From contig NZ_FNNI01000002.1 of assembly GCF_900106955.1 (NCBI RefSeq), positions 1 to 64,000 of the forward strand: a DNA stretch of 64,000 bases, written 5' to 3'. Below the pieces are notes generated by a model. It did no database searches and was not told where the DNA came from. It worked only from the letters and a program-made list of their open reading frames with translations. Each line of letters starts with the position of its first letter. Positions within the stretch are counted from its first letter, which is position 1. This DNA comes from Aidingimonas halophila. GTDB lineage: Bacteria > Pseudomonadota > Gammaproteobacteria > Pseudomonadales > Halomonadaceae. Shown here in pieces: positions 17,092 to 25,866 of this stretch. The position numbers were made by a program, and so were the translations under genes.

Positions 17092-18783
17092 TCACAGCGT
17101 CTGTAGTGCCGGCGTATCCAGTGCCATCAGCAAGTCCCGATCACGTTCGTAGATATCGGGTTTGAAGGAGAGCATGCCATTCTCGTCTGCATTGACCGTC
17201 CAGTAGTGCAGAATGATCGGCACGGGATCGTTCAAGGAGACATGGCGCGTGTCGCCCTTGTCGATGATGCTGTTGATCGCTTCCCTGTCCCAGCGACGCT
17301 CGTCGTCGAGCAATAAACCAACCAGCTCCGTGACGTTCTCCACACGAATGCAGCCGGAACTGGCCGCACGGCGGGGTTGATTGAAGAGTGACTGGTTCGG
17401 GGTATCGTGCAGGTAGACCGCATGATCGTTGGGGAAGCGGATCACCACCCGTCCCAGCGGGTTATGAGCACCGGACGGCTGGCGCAGCATCAGGTTCGGC
17501 GGGTGCTCCCAATCGACCGATTCCGGGTCGAGACGCTCCCCATTGTCGGCATCGATGACATCGAGGTTCTCCTCCTCGAGCACCGACAGATCCTCGCGGA
17601 TCTTCGGCAGCATGTCCTCACGATAGATGGTCGGCGGTATCGTCCAGGTCGGGTTGAAGGTCAGGTGGGTTATCGACGACCGCAGGGTCGGTGTCTTGCG
17701 ATAGGGCTGGCCGACCACGATGCGGGATTCCCACACATCGCCATTCGGACGGTAATAGCGCACTTCATACCCTGCGATATCGACCAGCACGAAGGCCTCC
17801 GGCAACCCATGCAGCAACCATCGCGCTCTTTCCAGGTTGACGCGGATCTGGTCGATGCGGGTCTCCACCCCGATATTGAATTGCACTCGCGTGTTGGGGC
17901 CAACCACTCCATCGTCGGCCAACAGATGACGGCGCTGGAATGCCTTGACGTCTTCCGCAAGTTCATCGTCGTAGTAGCGGGGTCCACGTCCTTCGTCATT
18001 AGCCGCTGACGCGCGAATGTCCGTACTCCGTGTCTCGACATTCGTGTAGTAGCCGTCGTCCGCCGGTCGCTCGGCAGGATCAGTCAGTGCCGCCAGACGT
18101 TTTCTCAGTAGAAGGACGTCGTCATGCGTATCGCCCGGACGTAGTGACTCGTCACGCATCGGCAGACGCGGCCAGCCTCCCGTGGCTTGAATCGACCGGT
18201 AACGCGCCAGTCCTTCGCGCAAATGCTGATACGGGGGGTGATCAGGACGGACTTGCTCGAACAATGCTGACAGTTCGCCGCTATCCACCGCATGGGAGGC
18301 TTGCGCCATGGACAGGTCGAGTTCGGGGCGTTCCATGTCCCAGTGTTCCTCGATGCGACGGGGATCGAGCTTGCCGTGGTGGAGATGCGCCAGCGCCGAA
18401 AGCAGCGTTTGAGTCACCTCCAGGTCGAAACGGGCTCGCGTTTCGGCATCGGCACCATCCCGATACGCCTCACGATAGGCAGGCAACCAGCGTCCGGGGT
18501 GGTAATCCTGCGGCTGCAGACCATCGTTGGCCAGATCATCAATCTCCGCGAGCAGCGCATCGATGTCGGACTGCTCATGCCAGGCGGCCTGATACTCCCT
18601 GGCCGCATAGAATTGCTCTAGTTTTCGGTCGAGTTCCACCTTGTCGTCAAGGGTGTCGACCCGCTCCCGGATCGCGGCCGCAACCGCCTCATCCGTGGGC
18701 GCCGCCGATACCGACGACACGCCCATCATGCCCACCACTAGCCATAAGCCCACGCACCAGGCCTGAATCCACTGTCTTGCCAT
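17092..18783 (-). CDS. L,D-transpeptidase, YcbB/LdtD type
   Basis: This periplasmic enzyme forms 3-3 crosslinks in peptidoglycan. After a signal peptide (residues 1-28, ending SVSAA) come the LdtD-like scaffold domain, a peptidoglycan-binding repeat (YYDDELAEDVKAFQRRHLLA, DGVVGPNTRVQFN) and the YkuD catalytic domain. The catalytic segment is HDTPNQSLF then SSGCIRVENV, with the active Cys in SGCIR. Length of 563 residues fits YcbB. The start at 18783 follows TAGGAG. A second, unrelated-length L,D-transpeptidase is divergent from it across a gap of about 100 bases, an unusual pairing. Confidence 0.93.
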   Translation of the reverse strand: MARQWIQAWCVGLWLVVGMMGVSSVSAAPTDEAVAAAIRERVDTLDDKVELDRKLEQFYAAREYQAAWHEQSDIDALLAEIDDLANDGLQPQDYHPGRWLPAYREAYRDGADAETRARFDLEVTQTLLSALAHLHHGKLDPRRIEEHWDMERPELDLSMAQASHAVDSGELSALFEQVRPDHPPYQHLREGLARYRSIQATGGWPRLPMRDESLRPGDTHDDVLLLRKRLAALTDPAERPADDGYYTNVETRSTDIRASAANDEGRGPRYYDDELAEDVKAFQRRHLLADDGVVGPNTRVQFNIGVETRIDQIRVNLERARWLLHGLPEAFVLVDIAGYEVRYYRPNGDVWESRIVVGQPYRKTPTLRSSITHLTFNPTWTIPPTIYREDMLPKIREDLSVLEEENLDVIDADNGERLDPESVDWEHPPNLMLRQPSGAHNPLGRVVIRFPNDHAVYLHDTPNQSLFNQPRRAASSGCIRVENVTELVGLLLDDERRWDREAINSIIDKGDTRHVSLNDPVPIILHYWTVNADENGMLSFKPDIYERDRDLLMALDTPALQTL

Positions 18784-18886
18784 CACTCGACTCCTACAGT
18801 TCCCTTGTGTGGCATTGGCCTCGCGCCCTTCTACGGTCATAATAGCCGCTGATCAAGTGACACCGCAGGAAACGGAGCGCCCTACG

Positions 18887-19648
18887 ATGCCAATAACAAA
18901 AGCAATCAGACCATACGATTTGCGCTTGTTTTTTCGCCAACTTTGTCCCTTGCTTCTTTTGACATCCCTGTTACTTGCCAGTTTACCCTCATTTGCCACC
19001 CCTTACGCCACCACCTTGCAACGTTTGGCCCCGGATGCCGATCCAAAGGTGCTGAGAATGGCCACCAATGCGCTCAACTGCGCCCAACCGGATGCCGAGC
19101 GACTGGCCATCATCGACTTTTCCCGTTCCGCAAACGAACCGCGCTTGTGGGTCTTCGATCTGGTCAACGATCGCCTGCTGTTCGAAGAACTGGTCTCCCA
19201 CGGACGCGGCACCGGCGACGAACTCGCCATGTCCTTTTCCAACACGCCCGACAGCCATCAGTCCAGTCTGGGACTGTTCCGCACCATGAACAGTTATGAC
19301 GGCAGCAACGGCTACTCGCTGCGCCTGGAAGGCCTGGAGTACGGTATCAACGATCTGGCCTATGAGCGCGCCATCGTCATGCACGGCGCCGACTATGTCA
19401 GCGAGTCGTTCATCGACGAAAACGGTCGCCTGGGACGCAGCCTGGGTTGTCCGGCCGTGCCCCAGGACGTAGCAGCGCCATTGATCGACAGCATCAAGGA
19501 CGATCAGTACCTCTTTGCCTACTATCCTGATTCTGAATGGATGGCCCAATCCGAGTTCCTCAATTGCCAGCGCGACTCGATACTCGCCGAAAGCATCGAC
19601 GCCCGCAGCACCCAACAGGATCTGGCCATGCAATCCTCCTCTCCCTGA
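18887..19648 (+). CDS. Murein L,D-transpeptidase catalytic-domain family protein (YkuD_2 type)
   Basis: A 253-residue exported protein. A hydrophobic segment at residues 15-40 (LLLLTSLLLASLPSFA) is the signal peptide. The body matches the YkuD-related PF13645-like family: VSHGRGTGDELAMSFSNTPD, SSLGLFRTMNSY, IVMHGADYVSESF and GRLGRSLGCPAVP, where the Cys of SLGCPAV is the expected nucleophile. It is divergent from the YcbB-type transpeptidase. The start is the ATG at 18887, ten bases after CGGAG. The reaction is inferred from the family; its specific crosslink is unknown. Confidence 0.87.
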   Translation: MPITKAIRPYDLRLFFRQLCPLLLLTSLLLASLPSFATPYATTLQRLAPDADPKVLRMATNALNCAQPDAERLAIIDFSRSANEPRLWVFDLVNDRLLFEELVSHGRGTGDELAMSFSNTPDSHQSSLGLFRTMNSYDGSNGYSLRLEGLEYGINDLAYERAIVMHGADYVSESFIDENGRLGRSLGCPAVPQDVAAPLIDSIKDDQYLFAYYPDSEWMAQSEFLNCQRDSILAESIDARSTQQDLAMQSSSP

Positions 19649-19660
19649 ATGTGACCGATC

Positions 19661-20023
19661 ATGGCGGTACTGCTCTTCAAGCTACGCAATGTCCCCGACG
19701 AGGAAGCCGAGGCGGTACGACGCCTGCTCGATGAGCACGGCTTCGACACCTACGAGACTACCGCCGGGCGTTGGCAACTGTCTCTACCGGCAATCTGGCT
19801 GCAGGATGAAAGCCAGTACGAGGCCGCCCGGCAGGTCATCGACGCCTATCAGCAGGAACTCGGTCAACGTGTTCGCGATGAGTACGCTGATCTGCAAGCG
19901 CGCGGTGAAGCCCCCACCCTCTGGCAACGATTGCGTGACAATCCGCTGACCGCCTTGCTCTACCTGGCGGCGATCGGCGTCATTCTGACGCTGACACTCT
20001 GGCCGTTCCTGTCGTTGATCTGA
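19661..20023 (+). CDS. DUF6164-like small membrane protein
   Basis: A 120-residue protein with a cytosolic N-terminal domain resembling DUF2007/DUF6164 (VLLFKLRNVPDEEAEAVRRL, ETTAGRWQLSLPAIWL) and one C-terminal transmembrane helix (ALLYLAAIGVILTLTLWPFL). It starts 12 bases after the transpeptidase gene on the same strand, so cotranscription is likely. No function is assigned to the family as far as I know. Confidence 0.8.
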   Translation: MAVLLFKLRNVPDEEAEAVRRLLDEHGFDTYETTAGRWQLSLPAIWLQDESQYEAARQVIDAYQQELGQRVRDEYADLQARGEAPTLWQRLRDNPLTALLYLAAIGVILTLTLWPFLSLI

Positions 20024-20113
20024 GACTGGCACGCTCCGGCCACGCAGAGTTGACATCACCGTACGTCGACCTCTGCAATGATCCCTGATCCCCCGTTTCG
20101 AGGAGCCCGCTTC

Positions 20114-21784
20114 ATGTCCAAGCCGTTCGGCCGGCCGCACGTCAAATCGCTTTTCGCCATCATGCCGTCACGCTATGCCGCCTATGCCCTGAGCCTGCTC
20201 GGCCTGGTCACGGCGATCATCGCCTGGTGGGCGGGAAGCGCCTGGGCCTGGAGCCTGCTCGTGTTCGCACCACTGGCAGTACTCGGCACCCATGACGTGC
20301 TCCAGCGGCGACGCACCGTCAGCCGTAACTATCCCATCCTGGCACATTTCCGTTACAGCCTGGAGTCGATCGGCCCGGAAATCCGGCAATATTTCATCCA
20401 GTCCGACACCGACGAACGCCCCTACTCACGCGAGCAACGCTCGGTGGTCTATCAGCGCGCCAAGAACGTGGTGGACAAGAAGCCGTTCGGCTCGCTGCAT
20501 GACATGTACGCCGAGGGCTATGAGTGGATCAATCCATCGCTGACCCCGGCCCACATCGACGACCACGACTTCCGCATCACGATCGGAGAGCAGCGGGCGC
20601 AGCCCTATTCAGCCAATGTCTTCAATATATCGGCCATGAGCTTCGGGGCGTTATCGGCCAATGCCATCAGCGCCCTGAATACCGGCGCCCGGTCCGGCGG
20701 CTTTTACCATGACACAGGCGAAGGCGCGATTTCTCCCTATCACCGGCGGGGCGGCGATCTGGTCTGGGAGATCGGCTCGGCGTATTTCGGCTGCCGGGAT
20801 GACGATGGCTATTTCAGTGAGGAACGCTTCATCGAGAATGCCGGTCTCGATCAGGTCAAGATGATCGAGATCAAGCTGTCCCAGGGCGCCAAACCGGGCC
20901 ACGGAGGCATCCTGCCCGGTGCCAAGGTCACTGCCGAGATCGCGAAGACGCGCGGCGTGCCGGAAGGACGGGACGTGATCTCCCCCACCGCCCATACCGC
21001 CTTTGCCACGCCCATGGAGATGATGGAATTCATTCGCCGCCTACGCGAACTCTCCGGCGGCAAACCGGTCGGTATCAAGCTGGCGATCGGTCACCCCTGG
21101 GAGTGGTTCGCCGTGGTGAAAGCGATGCGGAAAAGTGGCGAGCATCCGGATTTCGTCGTCGTCGACGGTGGCGAGGGCGGTACCGGGGCCGCGCCGCTGG
21201 AATTCATCAACCGACTGGGGATGCCGCTCAACGAAGCGCTGCTGCTGGTCCACAACACGCTGGTCGGGGTCAATCTGCGCCGGGAAATCAAGGTCGGCGC
21301 CGCCGGCAAGATCATCTCGGCGTTCGACATCGCCCGCACCATCGCCCTGGGCGCCGATTGGTGCAACGCCGCGCGTGGCTACATGTTCGCCCTGGGCTGC
21401 ATCCAGGCCCGCAGTTGCCACACCGATCGCTGCCCCAGCGGGGTCGCCACCCAGAACCCGCAGCGCAGCAGCAAGCTCGACGTGAGCGACAAGAGCCAGC
21501 GTGTCTACCACTTCCACCGCAATACCATGAACGCTCTGAGCGAGATGCTCGCCGCCGCCGGCCTGTCGCACACCAACCAGCTCGGGCCGGAACACATCCT
21601 GCGCCGAGTCTCGCGCCATGAAATTCGTTCTTACGACACTCTCTTCGCGTATCTGGAACCCGGCGAGCTGCTCGAGGAGGTTCCGCCCCGGCATGAGGTC
21701 TTCCGCCACTACTGGAACATGGCCAGCGCCGAAACCTTCGACGCCCCGCCGCAGGTGATCACGCGAGCGAATGTGGGGGGATAG
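20114..21784 (+). CDS. FMN-binding glutamate-synthase family protein
   Basis: A 556-residue protein with two hydrophobic helices near the N-terminus (about residues 16-55), followed by the FMN-binding TIM barrel shared with the GltB central domain. Typical motifs are NISAMSFGALSANAISALN, SQGAKPGHGGILPGAKVT, VVDGGEGGTGAAPLEFIN and the cysteine segment ARSCHTDRCPSGVATQNP for an iron-sulfur cluster. It lacks the amidotransferase domain, so it is not a full glutamate synthase; the physiological substrate is unknown. AGGAG precedes the ATG at 20114 by eight bases. Confidence 0.9.
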   Translation: MSKPFGRPHVKSLFAIMPSRYAAYALSLLGLVTAIIAWWAGSAWAWSLLVFAPLAVLGTHDVLQRRRTVSRNYPILAHFRYSLESIGPEIRQYFIQSDTDERPYSREQRSVVYQRAKNVVDKKPFGSLHDMYAEGYEWINPSLTPAHIDDHDFRITIGEQRAQPYSANVFNISAMSFGALSANAISALNTGARSGGFYHDTGEGAISPYHRRGGDLVWEIGSAYFGCRDDDGYFSEERFIENAGLDQVKMIEIKLSQGAKPGHGGILPGAKVTAEIAKTRGVPEGRDVISPTAHTAFATPMEMMEFIRRLRELSGGKPVGIKLAIGHPWEWFAVVKAMRKSGEHPDFVVVDGGEGGTGAAPLEFINRLGMPLNEALLLVHNTLVGVNLRREIKVGAAGKIISAFDIARTIALGADWCNAARGYMFALGCIQARSCHTDRCPSGVATQNPQRSSKLDVSDKSQRVYHFHRNTMNALSEMLAAAGLSHTNQLGPEHILRRVSRHEIRSYDTLFAYLEPGELLEEVPPRHEVFRHYWNMASAETFDAPPQVITRANVGG

Positions 21785-21795
21785 CGAGAGAATCA

Positions 21796-21830
21796 TTGAC
21801 ATTCCGACCGTTCCTTTTATAGAACGTTCT
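21796..21830 (+). promoter_or_regulatory. Promoter and possible operator of the cupin regulator gene
   Basis: TTGACA (21796-21801) and TATAGA (21818-21823) are spaced by 16 bases, a good sigma-70 pair. AGAACGTTCT (21821-21830) is a perfect palindrome overlapping the -10, and a related ATCGAACGTCT follows at about 21836, suggesting autoregulation by the downstream XRE protein. Confidence 0.5.
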
Positions 21831-21859
21831 TTATATCGAACGTCTCTGGAAGCAACGGC

Positions 21860-22393
21860 ATGGATGAACTCTCGCTCCACACCCTGGGGCAGCACCTGCA
21901 GACGCTGCGTCTTGCCCGGGGCTGGTCGCTGTCGCAGCTGGCCGCCGCCGCCGGCATCGCGAAATCGAACCTGTCGCGACTGGAACAGGGCAACGGCAAT
22001 CCTACACTGGATACGATCTGGCGGCTGGCGGTACAGCTGAACGTGCCGTTCGGCACCCTGGTCGCCCCCATCTATGACGTGCCGCTGGGCGAGGACGGTG
22101 TTCAGGTGCGTTTGCTGGATCAGGGCAAGGAGGATCCCCATGTCGATGTCTACTGGATGCGTTGCGCGCCGCATACGAAACGACATGCCGAGGCGCACAC
22201 GCCGGGCGCCCAGGAATCGCTCACCATCATCAGCGGCCAGCTGGAGGCGGGGCCGATCGATGCGACAACGCCCCTCGCGGCAGGCGACACTCTCACTTTC
22301 GCGGCCGACCAACCGCACCTTTACCGCACTAATGAGACGTGGGTGACACTGCTCGTCACCATCGTCTACGCCAGGCAGGGAACCCCGTCATGA
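21860..22393 (+). CDS. XRE-family regulator with C-terminal cupin domain
   Basis: A 177-residue DNA-binding regulator. The helix-turn-helix is at residues 8-62 (LGQHLQTLRLARGWSLSQLA, AAAGIAKSNLSRLEQGNGNP). The rest forms a cupin sensor domain (HTPGAQESLTIISGQLEAGP, AADQPHLYRTNE). Regulators of this type often sit before amino-acid exporters. Its stop overlaps the azlC start, so regulator and transporter are one operon. Confidence 0.9.
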   Translation: MDELSLHTLGQHLQTLRLARGWSLSQLAAAAGIAKSNLSRLEQGNGNPTLDTIWRLAVQLNVPFGTLVAPIYDVPLGEDGVQVRLLDQGKEDPHVDVYWMRCAPHTKRHAEAHTPGAQESLTIISGQLEAGPIDATTPLAAGDTLTFAADQPHLYRTNETWVTLLVTIVYARQGTPS

Positions 22394-23115
22394 ACTTGCA
22401 GGCCACCTCCGACTTGTCCCGCCCCTGGCTGACGGGCATACGCGAAGCCATACCATTGTTGGGCGGTTACATCCCGGTCGCCATCTCGTTCGGCCTGGTC
22501 ACCGTCCAGGCCGGATTCAGCACTTGGGAAGCCGCGCTGATCTCGACACTGATCTACGCCGGCGCCTCCCAGTTCCTGTTCGTCGGCATGGTGACCGGCG
22601 GCGCCCCTTTGTGGCTGGTCGTCGTCATGACGCTGCTGATCAATGTCCGCCACGTGGTGTACGCCCCCAACCTGGCCCCCTGGCTGACACACCATCGCTG
22701 CTGGCCCTGGCTGATGCACGGCTTGACCGATCAAGTGTTCGCCCTCGCCCACAGTCGCCTGCCGCAATTGGCGGAGAGACAACGCCTGGGCTGGTTCACC
22801 GGCGCCGCGCTACTGGCCTGGGGCAGCTGGATTGCCGGCACGACACTAGGCGCCGTTGCCGGCGAGTGGCTGACGAGTCGCTGGCCGCTGCTGGGCGAGA
22901 TCATGCCCTTCGCTCTACCGTCCCTATTCCTGGTGCTGGTCGTGCCCCGTTTCACGTCCCGGCAGTGGTCGCTGGCCCTGTGCACCACCATTGTCACCGC
23001 CATGCTCTGCACACTGGCCGGCGTGACCAACCTCGGCATTCCCCTCGCCGCCATTCTCGGCGCTCTCTGCTTCTACGCCGTGCAGTTCGATACCCGCAAC
23101 CGGAGGCAAGAATGA
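22390..23115 (+). CDS. azlC: AzlC-family branched-chain amino acid export protein, large subunit
   Basis: A 241-residue inner-membrane protein with the AzlC hallmarks near the N-terminus: GIREAIPLLGGYIPVAISFG, LISTLIYAGASQFLFVGM and LINVRHVVYAPNLAPWL. Several hydrophobic helices follow. With AzlD it forms an exporter for branched-chain amino acids or analogues. The ATG at 22390 overlaps the regulator stop and its own stop overlaps the azlD start, so all three are translationally coupled. Confidence 0.93.
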   Translation: MNLQATSDLSRPWLTGIREAIPLLGGYIPVAISFGLVTVQAGFSTWEAALISTLIYAGASQFLFVGMVTGGAPLWLVVVMTLLINVRHVVYAPNLAPWLTHHRCWPWLMHGLTDQVFALAHSRLPQLAERQRLGWFTGAALLAWGSWIAGTTLGAVAGEWLTSRWPLLGEIMPFALPSLFLVLVVPRFTSRQWSLALCTTIVTAMLCTLAGVTNLGIPLAAILGALCFYAVQFDTRNRRQE

Positions 23116-23462
23116 GCAGCGAACTCTGGATCGCCGTACTGGCCACGGCCATCGGTACGTTCCTGATGCGGTGCCTGCCACTGGTATGGATGCGCCGACG
23201 CATACGCAAGCTGGCCGAGAGCGACAGGATAGACGCGATGCCCCAATGGCTGAGCATTCTCGGGCCGCTGATGATCACCGCCGTACTCGGCGTATCGCTC
23301 GTCCCCAGCGACCCGGCATCGCCCCTCTCATGGCTGGCCACCGCGATAGGCGCCATTGCCACCCTGCTCGTCTGGTATCGCACACGCTCGCTTGGCTGGC
23401 CAGTGGCCGCAGGCGTGGCGACTTATGGGGCGGTCATCGTTGTGGCGGGGATGGGGGGCTGA
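23112..23462 (+). CDS. azlD: AzlD-family branched-chain amino acid export protein, small subunit
   Basis: A 116-residue membrane protein with four predicted helices. The AzlD start pattern LATAIGTFLMRCLPLVWM, then ILGPLMITAVLGVSLVP, marks the family. It is the small partner of AzlC and overlaps it by four bases (ATGA). A hairpin terminator follows 38 bases after the stop. Confidence 0.92.
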   Translation: MSSELWIAVLATAIGTFLMRCLPLVWMRRRIRKLAESDRIDAMPQWLSILGPLMITAVLGVSLVPSDPASPLSWLATAIGAIATLLVWYRTRSLGWPVAAGVATYGAVIVVAGMGG

Positions 23463-23500
23463 GGCACCATCGTCGAAAGGCATACTGCTGCAATGTCAAA

Positions 23501-23524
23501 GCCGCCCTCTCACTTTAGGGCGGC
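23501..23524 (+). terminator. Hairpin after azlD
   Basis: GCCGCCCT (23501-23508) and AGGGCGGC (23517-23524) form an 8-bp stem around an 8-base loop, just after azlD and before the convergent exporter gene. It probably serves both strands; no strong T-run is seen. Confidence 0.55.
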
Positions 23525-23547
23525 TGCATGGCGCGGCAACGTCATGT

Positions 23548-24624
23548 TTATCGCTTTGCTTTTGTCAGGAGCCTGGTTAACTGTTGCCTACTCCAATCCA
23601 TAAATCCCAGCGGAGGCATCGCTGGCATATACAGAGCCGGGAAATTGTCACGAACGTTAGAAACAGAGGATTCGTGTTCAGTGGAAACGGCGTATTTGCG
23701 TGACATGTTCACTCCTGGTTCATTGAAAACATGGTGAAAAACTTTCAATTCCCTCCACTTCATTGAAAGTGACGTTTGGGTAATGACGGCGCTTGCCAGC
23801 ACTGCCACGACAGCGACTATCAACTGCAAGTTAGGTGAGGCCAGGCCCACCACGACCAGAAACAGTGAAGAAATGACGGGTACAAAGTAGGTCAAGATGC
23901 CAAGCAGCGTGGTCGGACTCCTGAGTAACGCATACCCCCACGTCATGAAGGCCAACCCATAGGGGCCAATGCCGATCGACGCCGCCATCAGCCAGTCCAC
24001 GTACGTTGCCCTCTCAACCGACGCTTCGAACAGACCATGCAGCAACAAGGCAGTACCCGCGACGCAGGCGAAAATATATTTATAGTTCTTCAATCCTGAG
24101 CGGCTGTTGTCTTTCAGATAGAGGGAAAAGAGAATCCACGACATGCCCGCCGCCAGTCCGGCGCTATAAGCCAATGGCGAAGTGGATATTCCCTCGTCGG
24201 ACGAGAGAATCAGTGGCGCCAATCCCGAAAAGGCGACCAGCGCGCCCAGCAGCGTTCGCATTCTCAGCCCCCGGCCTGCCAGTCGGTCGGCGACCAATAC
24301 GAAACCCAAGGGCCACGTATAGGTCACCAGCGTGACCCTGGCCGGATCGCCCTCACCCAGTGCCAGAAAATAGCAATAGAGCGCACCGGTCAGACCACCC
24401 ACGCCCATGACCCAGAACCGCCAGTCACGAAACGGCACTGGCGACTTGCGTTCGTGCATCCACCGCTCGAGTACCTGTGCAAAGCCAGCGGCCGACGACA
24501 TCGCGATGGCCGCTGTCAACATGGGAGGTAGATGTACCAGATTGCGAAGTACCGGTAGACTCCCCCACAGGATGACTGTCAAGAGACCCGCGAGAAGTCC
24601 GATAACACTGTGAGAACTCCTCAT
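23548..24624 (-). CDS. DMT/EamA-type permease (YddG-like) with an unusual C-terminal extension
   Basis: Ten hydrophobic segments over residues 1-300 mark a drug/metabolite exporter of the EamA type, closest in feel to the aromatic amino acid exporter YddG (LLAGLLTVILWGSLPVLRNL, LTGALYCYFLALGEGDPARV, WPLGFVLVADRL). Expected length is about 300; here it is 358. The last 52 residues, from an internal ATG at 23706 preceded by CAGGAG, look like a separate small ORF fused in frame. The start at 24624 is the first ATG directly before the first helix. A LysR gene is divergent from it and is a likely regulator. Substrate unproven. Confidence 0.83.
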   Translation of the reverse strand: MRSSHSVIGLLAGLLTVILWGSLPVLRNLVHLPPMLTAAIAMSSAAGFAQVLERWMHERKSPVPFRDWRFWVMGVGGLTGALYCYFLALGEGDPARVTLVTYTWPLGFVLVADRLAGRGLRMRTLLGALVAFSGLAPLILSSDEGISTSPLAYSAGLAAGMSWILFSLYLKDNSRSGLKNYKYIFACVAGTALLLHGLFEASVERATYVDWLMAASIGIGPYGLAFMTWGYALLRSPTTLLGILTYFVPVISSLFLVVVGLASPNLQLIVAVVAVLASAVITQTSLSMKWRELKVFHHVFNEPGVNMSRKYAVSTEHESSVSNVRDNFPALYMPAMPPLGFMDWSRQQLTRLLTKAKR

Positions 24625-24730
24625 TCTGTACCCCCCGTAGATGAACCGAAATGCTTCAGTGGCGGGTATCTTGGGGAACATTTCAGCATCATGGAAACGA
24701 AGTATTTCGATGGAGCCATCAAGAAACGTG

Positions 24731-25612
24731 ATGACCAGTTCTCATATCCCCAGACCACTGGATCTTGTCGTGCTCAAGACGTTCGTCAGCGTGGTGGACC
24801 AGGGTGGATTCACCGCAGCGGCCGAACAGTTGCATATGGCGCAGTCCACCGTCAGTGCCCACATGAAGCGTCTGGAAGCAACCTTCGACTGTCCGCTGCT
24901 GCAGCGAGGACAAAAGGTCGCTACGCCTACGCCATCCGGTGAGCGTCTCCTGGCCCATGCCCGGCAGATGCTGCGCCAGAATGCCTTGGCCTGGCAGGAC
25001 GTACATGAGCAGCGTCTTGATGGTGTGGTACGACTCGGCATACCTGACGATTACGTGGTCTATCTGCCCGAGGCACTATCGGAATTCGAGGCACGCTTTC
25101 CCGGCGTTGAACTGGAGGTCAGATGCGGCTTGAGTGTCGATCTGGTCCAGGACGTACAGGCTGGCGCTCTGGACCTGGCCATTGCGACTCGCCAGCCCAA
25201 TAGCCCCGGTGGTGAGGTGCTGTGTCGCGAGCCGATGGTATGGGCCAGTGCGTCCGGATACGATACCCATCACCGCTCACCATTACCGCTGGCGGTATCG
25301 AAGGAAGGGGTGTGCATTTTCAGAGAGCGCGCCATCATGGCACTTGAAGCGGCTGGAATCGCCTGGCGGATTGCCTATGCCAGCGCCAGCCTGTCAGGAC
25401 TTTCCGCTGCAGTTCGGGCGGGGCTGGCCGTAACGGTGCTGACACCCTCCATGATCGGTCCGGATCTTCGCATTATCGGCGTGGACGAAGGATTGCCCGA
25501 GCTGCAGACGACGGAAATCACGCTACATCGTAGCCCCGGGCGCCCCACTGAAGCGACACAGCAACTTGCCGCCCAGCTTCAAGCGCACATAAAAGGACAG
25601 TCTGCGTACTAG
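24731..25612 (+). CDS. LysR-family transcriptional regulator
   Basis: A regulator of about 293 residues with the N-terminal winged helix (RPLDLVVLKTFVSVVDQGGF, TAAAEQLHMAQSTVSAHMKR) and a LysR substrate-binding domain (VRLGIPDDYVVYLPEALSEF, GALDLAIATRQPN). It is divergent from the DMT exporter across about 100 bases and probably controls it. Starts at 24710 or 24641 are possible in the same frame; 24731 gives the length closest to family norms, but no strong ribosome binding site settles it. Confidence 0.9.
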   Translation: MTSSHIPRPLDLVVLKTFVSVVDQGGFTAAAEQLHMAQSTVSAHMKRLEATFDCPLLQRGQKVATPTPSGERLLAHARQMLRQNALAWQDVHEQRLDGVVRLGIPDDYVVYLPEALSEFEARFPGVELEVRCGLSVDLVQDVQAGALDLAIATRQPNSPGGEVLCREPMVWASASGYDTHHRSPLPLAVSKEGVCIFRERAIMALEAAGIAWRIAYASASLSGLSAAVRAGLAVTVLTPSMIGPDLRIIGVDEGLPELQTTEITLHRSPGRPTEATQQLAAQLQAHIKGQSAY

Positions 25613-25747
25613 CTGCATGGTCCCTGTCCTTTGCCCAGAGTGGCCACGATCAGTTCGAGAAACCGAGGCTCGTGCACCGGTCCTTCAAGGGAGCCACGAT
25701 AGGCGCTGTCAGGACCGAAGGTATTGATCGCCGGCACGACCAGGCCA
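25613..25747 (-). pseudogene. Possible 3' remnant of an unidentified gene
   Basis: Read on the minus strand, about 43 codons remain open and protein-like (VVPAINTFGPDSAYRGSLEG onward), ending in TAG right next to the LysR stop. Further upstream the frame meets a stop and loses sense. I do not recognise the family. It may be a degraded gene end left after deletion. Confidence 0.25.
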
Positions 25748-25866
25748 GGGGATCAAGGGAGTGCTAAAGTATCGAAGGTAGACAGGCCGTGGGCGGGTGA
25801 TCACCGACATAGGTCAGGTCCCGAGCCAACGGTTTCCAACATACCTTCCACCAAGGCGCAGACGAC

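Noticed and set aside
21041-22318. 425-codon minus-strand frame
   Set aside because: Shadow of the FMN protein and cupin regulator genes; crosses two real genes and their promoter.
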